Positions 5,527 through 9,320 of a stretch of 9,320 nucleotides of DNA are shown one piece after another. The position numbers and the translations under genes were made by a program. The number at the start of each line of letters is the position of its first letter. The stretch's first letter is position 1. The DNA comes from SpSt-398 sp033762195 (lineage in GTDB: Bacteria > Bacteroidota > Bacteroidia > Chitinophagales > Chitinophagaceae): positions 1 to 9,320 of the forward strand of contig JANRLV010000146.1 in NCBI GenBank assembly GCA_033762195.1, in the 5' to 3' direction. A model generated the notes under the pieces. The model searched no databases and was not told the origin of the DNA. It saw only the letters and a program-made list of their open reading frames with translations.

Positions 5527-8283
5527 TTATTTTTCATTAACCAGCTCAAGTCCCCAGTCCTTGCCTTTTTCCAGATAGGGTACCCCCTCGGTGATCCAGC
5601 GGGTGGGTTTGTCCCCCTTTAATATCCAGTCAAAGAATTGTTGCATGCGGATCTGGTAATCCAGCCTGTCCTTTCTCACGGTCAGCCCATGCCCTTCCCC
5701 ATTGTAATTCAACATCCAAACCTGCTTACCGAGGCGGCGCAGGGCGGTAAACATCTCAATTCCCTGGTACCAGGGAACGGCCCCGTCGGCATCATTGTGC
5801 ATGATCACCACCGGCGTTTTCACCTTGTCCATATAGAAAAGGGGCGAATTCTCGAGATAGAGTTGTTTTTTCTCCCAAAGGGTTGCACCGATCCTGCTTT
5901 GGGTTTTTTCATACTGGAACTGACGGTTAAGTCCTGATTCCCAACGGATGCCTCCATAGGCACTGGTCATATTGACTACAGGCGCCCCCGACCAGGCGGC
6001 TTTAAATAGGTTGGTCCGGGTAATGAGGTGCGCAACCTGATAACCTCCCCAGCTATGTCCCTGAATGGCCATTCGGGTACTGTCCACATACCCCTTTTTT
6101 ACCACCGCCCGGGCTCCGCTCACCACATAATCATATGCCCCCTGTCCGGGATACCCGATTTTGTATTTAATGTCAGGAATAAAAATGACATAGCCACGAC
6201 TGGTATAAAAAGGAATATTAATAGCACTTCGGATAGGAGCCGGTGCATAGTAAGTATGCAGGGTATTGCTCATCTCCTCATAGAAGTAACAGATCATCGG
6301 ATACTTCTTTTTGGGATCAAAGTCCTCAGGCTTATAGATGATCCCGGTCGCCTGTTTTCCATTATAGGCTTTCCACGAAATCAGTTCAGCAGTACCCCAC
6401 CAATAGTCCGCCTGTTGAGGATTGATCGAAGAAAGTCTTGTTTCTGCTGCACCGGATACCTGTGTAAACAGATCGGGGGACTCGCGAAAATTCTCTCGTG
6501 TAAATAAAAAGGTCTCGGCATCTTTTGCTTTGATCGGATTACCATAATCATACCCGGTATTTACACCTGGCAAAGCACCGGGCTTGCTGAGGGAAGAATG
6601 CCAGATGCGGAAAGACTTGTTCTCCTCACTAAACAGGGAGAAAACCTGTTGCGCTTCGGGCCTGATGTATCTCTCTTCGCGATCGGTAACAACGCGACGG
6701 ATAACAATATTTTTCTTACGTGGATCCTGGGCGGCAAAAACGCGCACTGGTGCTGTTTTACCAGAAACATCCAATTTCCAAACCTCAAACCGGTCATACA
6801 CAAACAAGGCTGAATCACCCGTCTGCCAGCCCATTCCACCATAGGGCGTTGGTTCATTGGGAAGATCATGGCCTTCATCGTATAATTTCACCTTTATGGC
6901 GACAGAAACATTACGGGCCGTATTGCCATCGTGTACAAAGTAAGCTTTGGTTTTATAATCATACCACGCCACATATTTCCCGGAGGGGGAAACATAGCTT
7001 GGTGCGATGACCCCATCCAGGTTTTCTTTGATCAGCCTGGCCTTTCCGGTATTGACATCGATGAGGTAAATGTCCTTTTTTGTGTTTCCTGTCCATTGAC
7101 TTTCCACCCTCTTTCCAAAATCGGTTACACCCACAAATTGATCCCCATCGCCTTCATTGGTCATCATGACCGTGGGCAATTCACGGGAGGCGAGTTGTTT
7201 TACCCAGCCTGTTTCAATATCATATACCGCGAGAAAACTCTCCCGCTGATCACGGTTGGCACGTACCTGTTGTACCGTTTGCAGGTAATCTTCCTTATAA
7301 TGCCAGATATCCAGACTTACCTTATCAATATCCGGAATGGTCGTATCCTTTGGAGGCAGGATTGCGGAGGAACCAAAAAATAAACGATTATTATTTTTGC
7401 TAAAACTTAAAGTACCATGTTCACTAACGGACATACCCAGTTTCATGCCCGTTGATTTTCTGTTTACCACTAACTGAGCGCTATCCATTCCTTCCCGATA
7501 GAACCAGAGCCCATAAAATTGCTGCAGCGCTTTTTCAGAACTGTCCCGTTGTGCTACATAGGCCACTTGTTTGCCATTTTCGGCTACCACAAAGTTCTTG
7601 AAGGCGAATCCTCCCCTGCTCAGCGTGTCAGTTTGATTGGAAAAAATATCATGATACAGCACCATGGACATGCCGAGTGAATCTTTGGCTTTTTTGGTCT
7701 GATAAACCAATAACCGGTCACCATTTTTATCAAACAGGTATTCAGCTACCTGGCTAAACTTGCGTGTTTCATTTTTAACCACCTGATAGAGCAACAGGTC
7801 TGTCCCATCCTTTTCACCGCCTTTTTCCTTTTCCAGGGTGTATGCAATCCAGCCATTAAACACTTCAGGGACTTTGAAACCTGCCACCAATGGTTTTTTC
7901 CACACGCTATCATTCCCAAGTACCACAATACCCAATGAATCCTTTGGAAATTCCTCCGGTTTCTTCTTTTTGATCCTCGCTTCCCGGATATCTTTAAACA
8001 AGGGCTTGATCTTAAAAATCACATACCGGCTATCGCTGGTAACAGTGGCGTTGTAGCCTCTTGGTATGACAAGCTTATTCCGGGCATCGGAGGACTGAAC
8101 CACGAGTTCATTATCGCCTTCCTGCACATCGATGGTATAGACGACCCATTTCCCATTGGGACTGATCAGTCGCTCCCCTATACTCTGCCAACCATCATAC
8201 ACGGTATGGTCAAGGGGCTTTTTTTGTGCAAAAAGCGTAACAAGGGGTAACACGAAAAAGAGGGTAAAAAGGGCTTTCTTCAT
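5527..8283 (-). CDS. Secreted S9 (prolyl oligopeptidase) family serine peptidase
   Basis: This is a large exported alpha/beta-hydrolase peptidase (918 residues) likely to digest peptides in the periplasm or outside the cell. A signal peptide (MKKALFTLFFVLPLVTLFAQ) is followed by a long region of WD/propeller-like repeats at about 25-610 (for example SPNGKWVVYTID and SPSGKYVAWYDY), as expected for the S9 beta-propeller that gates access to the active site. The catalytic domain occupies about 640-890. The triad is readable: Ser744 in QGHSWGGYQ, Asp833 in HNDADGAVPW and His865 in NGEGHGL. YGGIRWESGL and NSPLFYMDKVKTPVVIMHN are also typical. I see no lipobox and no obvious type IX secretion C-terminal domain; the C-terminus is a short tail after the hydrolase fold. 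The exact cleavage preference (dipeptidyl, acylaminoacyl or other) cannot be assigned. It lies 47 bases downstream of the permease and 68 bases upstream of the small exported protein. Confidence 0.92.
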   Translation of the reverse strand: MKKALFTLFFVLPLVTLFAQKKPLDHTVYDGWQSIGERLISPNGKWVVYTIDVQEGDNELVVQSSDARNKLVIPRGYNATVTSDSRYVIFKIKPLFKDIREARIKKKKPEEFPKDSLGIVVLGNDSVWKKPLVAGFKVPEVFNGWIAYTLEKEKGGEKDGTDLLLYQVVKNETRKFSQVAEYLFDKNGDRLLVYQTKKAKDSLGMSMVLYHDIFSNQTDTLSRGGFAFKNFVVAENGKQVAYVAQRDSSEKALQQFYGLWFYREGMDSAQLVVNRKSTGMKLGMSVSEHGTLSFSKNNNRLFFGSSAILPPKDTTIPDIDKVSLDIWHYKEDYLQTVQQVRANRDQRESFLAVYDIETGWVKQLASRELPTVMMTNEGDGDQFVGVTDFGKRVESQWTGNTKKDIYLIDVNTGKARLIKENLDGVIAPSYVSPSGKYVAWYDYKTKAYFVHDGNTARNVSVAIKVKLYDEGHDLPNEPTPYGGMGWQTGDSALFVYDRFEVWKLDVSGKTAPVRVFAAQDPRKKNIVIRRVVTDREERYIRPEAQQVFSLFSEENKSFRIWHSSLSKPGALPGVNTGYDYGNPIKAKDAETFLFTRENFRESPDLFTQVSGAAETRLSSINPQQADYWWGTAELISWKAYNGKQATGIIYKPEDFDPKKKYPMICYFYEEMSNTLHTYYAPAPIRSAINIPFYTSRGYVIFIPDIKYKIGYPGQGAYDYVVSGARAVVKKGYVDSTRMAIQGHSWGGYQVAHLITRTNLFKAAWSGAPVVNMTSAYGGIRWESGLNRQFQYEKTQSRIGATLWEKKQLYLENSPLFYMDKVKTPVVIMHNDADGAVPWYQGIEMFTALRRLGKQVWMLNYNGEGHGLTVRKDRLDYQIRMQQFFDWILKGDKPTRWITEGVPYLEKGKDWGLELVNEK

Positions 8284-8302
8284 ATCAATTAGTTAGGTCG
8301 TT

Positions 8303-8310
8303 TAAAGATA
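8303..8310 (-). promoter_or_regulatory. Weak -7-like octamer TATCTTTA upstream of the S9 peptidase
   Basis: On the minus strand TATCTTTA matches TAnnTTTG at 7 of 8 positions and lies 19 bases before the peptidase ATG. No -33 TTTG is seen at the right distance. The peptidase may therefore be read from this site or through from the permease gene. Confidence 0.2.
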
Positions 8311-8330
8311 GGATGTTTCAGTATTCCGCC

Positions 8331-9209
8331 CTATGCCCCCTGGGGCTTATTCCGTAAAATTCGGACCATCTGGAGTACCACGGAAAGTATGATCAGGAAA
8401 AGGCCGATAAAGAATCCCTGGTTCAGGTCCTTGTTCTCCCGAAAAAGGATAAAGGCAAGCAGGATCCCATAAACGGGTTCGAGGTTAAAGGAAAGATTGA
8501 CAGTAAAGGCGGATAGTTTTCGAAGGGCGGCCGTAGTGAGTTGAAAAGCGATCACCGAACAAAACCAGGAAAGGATCAATAACCAGATCCAGTCATTTGT
8601 GGTGGGCAGGAATTGGGTTGTAGGAAAAAAATACAGGTAAAGGGGAAGCAGGGCGGAAAGGGAAAGGAACCCGCCACTGAGTTGCCAGGTAAGCAGGGTT
8701 TCGGTATTGATACGTGCCGCGAATTGGCGGATAAAGATCATGACAAAAGCCAATAACAAAGCCGAGATCACACCCAGGATGATCCCGGTAGCATAACGCG
8801 TATCAAAATGGAAAATGATGAAAATACCCAGCATCACCAATAATCCAAGGAAGAGATCAAATGGATCGATCCTTTTTCGGTAAAGGATCGGTTCAAGAAT
8901 AGCGGTAAAAAAACCCACAGAAGAAAAACATACCAATGCCACAGATACATTGGCGTATTTGATGGATCCAAAAAAACTCACCCAGTGCAAGGCGGCTAAT
9001 AATCCTATACCAAACAGTCCTGCTATATCCCGTACCGGTATCTTCCTGATCCTTCCCCGTAAAGAAAACAGTACCCACATGGTCACGGCACTGATCAACA
9101 AACGATACCAGACCAGCATCGCCTCATTCAATGTGATGTATTTTCCTATAATCCCCGTAAACCCGGCGAGAAATACTGAAATGTGCAGGTAGAGAAAGGC
9201 TTTGCGCAT
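8331..9209 (-). CDS. EamA-family (drug/metabolite transporter superfamily) permease
   Basis: This is an inner-membrane protein of 292 residues with about ten transmembrane helices, at roughly 5-22, 30-50, 62-82, 88-108, 115-134, 139-161, 173-193, 206-227, 234-256 and 264-284. The two halves are the duplicated EamA units. Each carries the conserved Glu-Pro near the end of its fourth helix (ILEPILY with Glu106-Pro107; NLEPVYG with Glu244-Pro245), followed by a charged turn (YRKRID and FRENKD). The tail after the last helix is short and basic. The length is standard for ten-helix EamA carriers, which export or exchange small metabolites; the substrate cannot be inferred. The start at 9209 is reasonable because the first helix begins within five residues, but the sequence immediately upstream is anomalous, so neither the promoter nor a longer N-terminus can be judged. 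Confidence 0.92.
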   Translation of the reverse strand: MRKAFLYLHISVFLAGFTGIIGKYITLNEAMLVWYRLLISAVTMWVLFSLRGRIRKIPVRDIAGLFGIGLLAALHWVSFFGSIKYANVSVALVCFSSVGFFTAILEPILYRKRIDPFDLFLGLLVMLGIFIIFHFDTRYATGIILGVISALLLAFVMIFIRQFAARINTETLLTWQLSGGFLSLSALLPLYLYFFPTTQFLPTTNDWIWLLILSWFCSVIAFQLTTAALRKLSAFTVNLSFNLEPVYGILLAFILFRENKDLNQGFFIGLFLIILSVVLQMVRILRNKPQGA

Positions 9210-9320
9210 GGGGGGGGGGTGAATCGTGTGACGTGGGAGGGGTGGGCGGGGGTGGAAGTCGGTGAGCGTGAGTGGGGGGGGGTTAAAAAAAAAAAAAAAT
9301 TATAAATTTTTATATATTTA
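9210..9320. other. Anomalous low-complexity end of the sequence, probable contig-end artefact
   Basis: Composition changes sharply at the base next to the permease ATG. There is a 10-base G run (9210-9219), a G-rich stretch with only five C in the whole 111 bases, a 9-base G run (9274-9282), a 15-base A run (9285-9299) and then A/T only. Within it, 9235-9252 has four G tracts (3, 4, 3 and 5) parted by single bases, a textbook G-quadruplex pattern. No other part of the window resembles this. Poor base calls at a read or contig end are the likeliest explanation. No gene is supported here. Confidence 0.65.

Noticed and set aside
6028..7383. Several plus-strand open frames of 86 to 159 codons within the S9 peptidase gene
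   Set aside because: They are antisense to a coding frame that is intact and has family motifs on both sides; none shows a domain.
5527..8283. Type IX secretion cargo
   Set aside because: The C-terminus ends shortly after the hydrolase domain and has no recognisable Ig-like sorting domain.
1..9320. A new defence or mobile system
   Set aside because: Every intact gene but one belongs to a recognisable housekeeping, transport or hydrolase family, and no mobile-element hallmarks or defence domains are seen. Only the small exported protein is unassigned.

Overview
The window looks like ordinary chromosomal DNA from a member of the Bacteroidota, most likely the Chitinophagaceae or a close relative. 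The reasons are the protein types (a Bacteroidota-style 2-oxoacid dehydrogenase E2, a roughly 920-residue secreted S9 peptidase, a RhaT-like EamA permease), the scarcity of clear Shine-Dalgarno sequences, and octamers matching the Bacteroidota -7 promoter element TAnnTTTG upstream of the E2 gene. The family-level assignment is inference. I see no rRNA, tRNA, transposase, integrase, CRISPR array or phage gene.

Layout. 1-138 is the edge of a neighbouring gene that cannot be resolved. 139-1542 (minus) is a penicillin-binding protein 4 / DacB-type D,D-carboxypeptidase. It is divergent from cinA at 1604-2851 (plus), a full-length two-domain CinA. After a 154-base gap with good promoter-like octamers comes a complete dihydrolipoamide acyltransferase (E2) at 3006-4358 (plus). 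The E2 gene converges on a minus-strand block, and the junction at 4359-4447 holds an imperfect hairpin and a four-copy heptamer tandem repeat. Reading in the direction of transcription, the minus-strand block is: EamA permease (8331-9209), secreted S9 peptidase (5527-8283), a 171-residue exported protein of unknown function (4943-5458) and a lipoprotein histidine phosphatase (4448-4939). The gaps between them are 47, 68 and 3 bases. Only the last pair is tight enough to call an operon with confidence.

How the genes fit together. Three or four products act outside the cytoplasm: the wall-trimming DacB, the S9 peptidase, the lipoprotein phosphatase and the small exported protein. CinA (nicotinamide nucleotide salvage) and E2 (oxidative decarboxylation of 2-oxoacids) are cytoplasmic metabolism. 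I see no single pathway linking all of them, and no evidence for a new multi-gene system.

The last 111 bases (9210-9320) differ abruptly from the rest: long G runs, then a 15-base A run and AT-only sequence. The change begins at the first base upstream of the permease start codon. A contig-end or assembly artefact is the most economical reading, so the real upstream region of the permease is probably not represented here.
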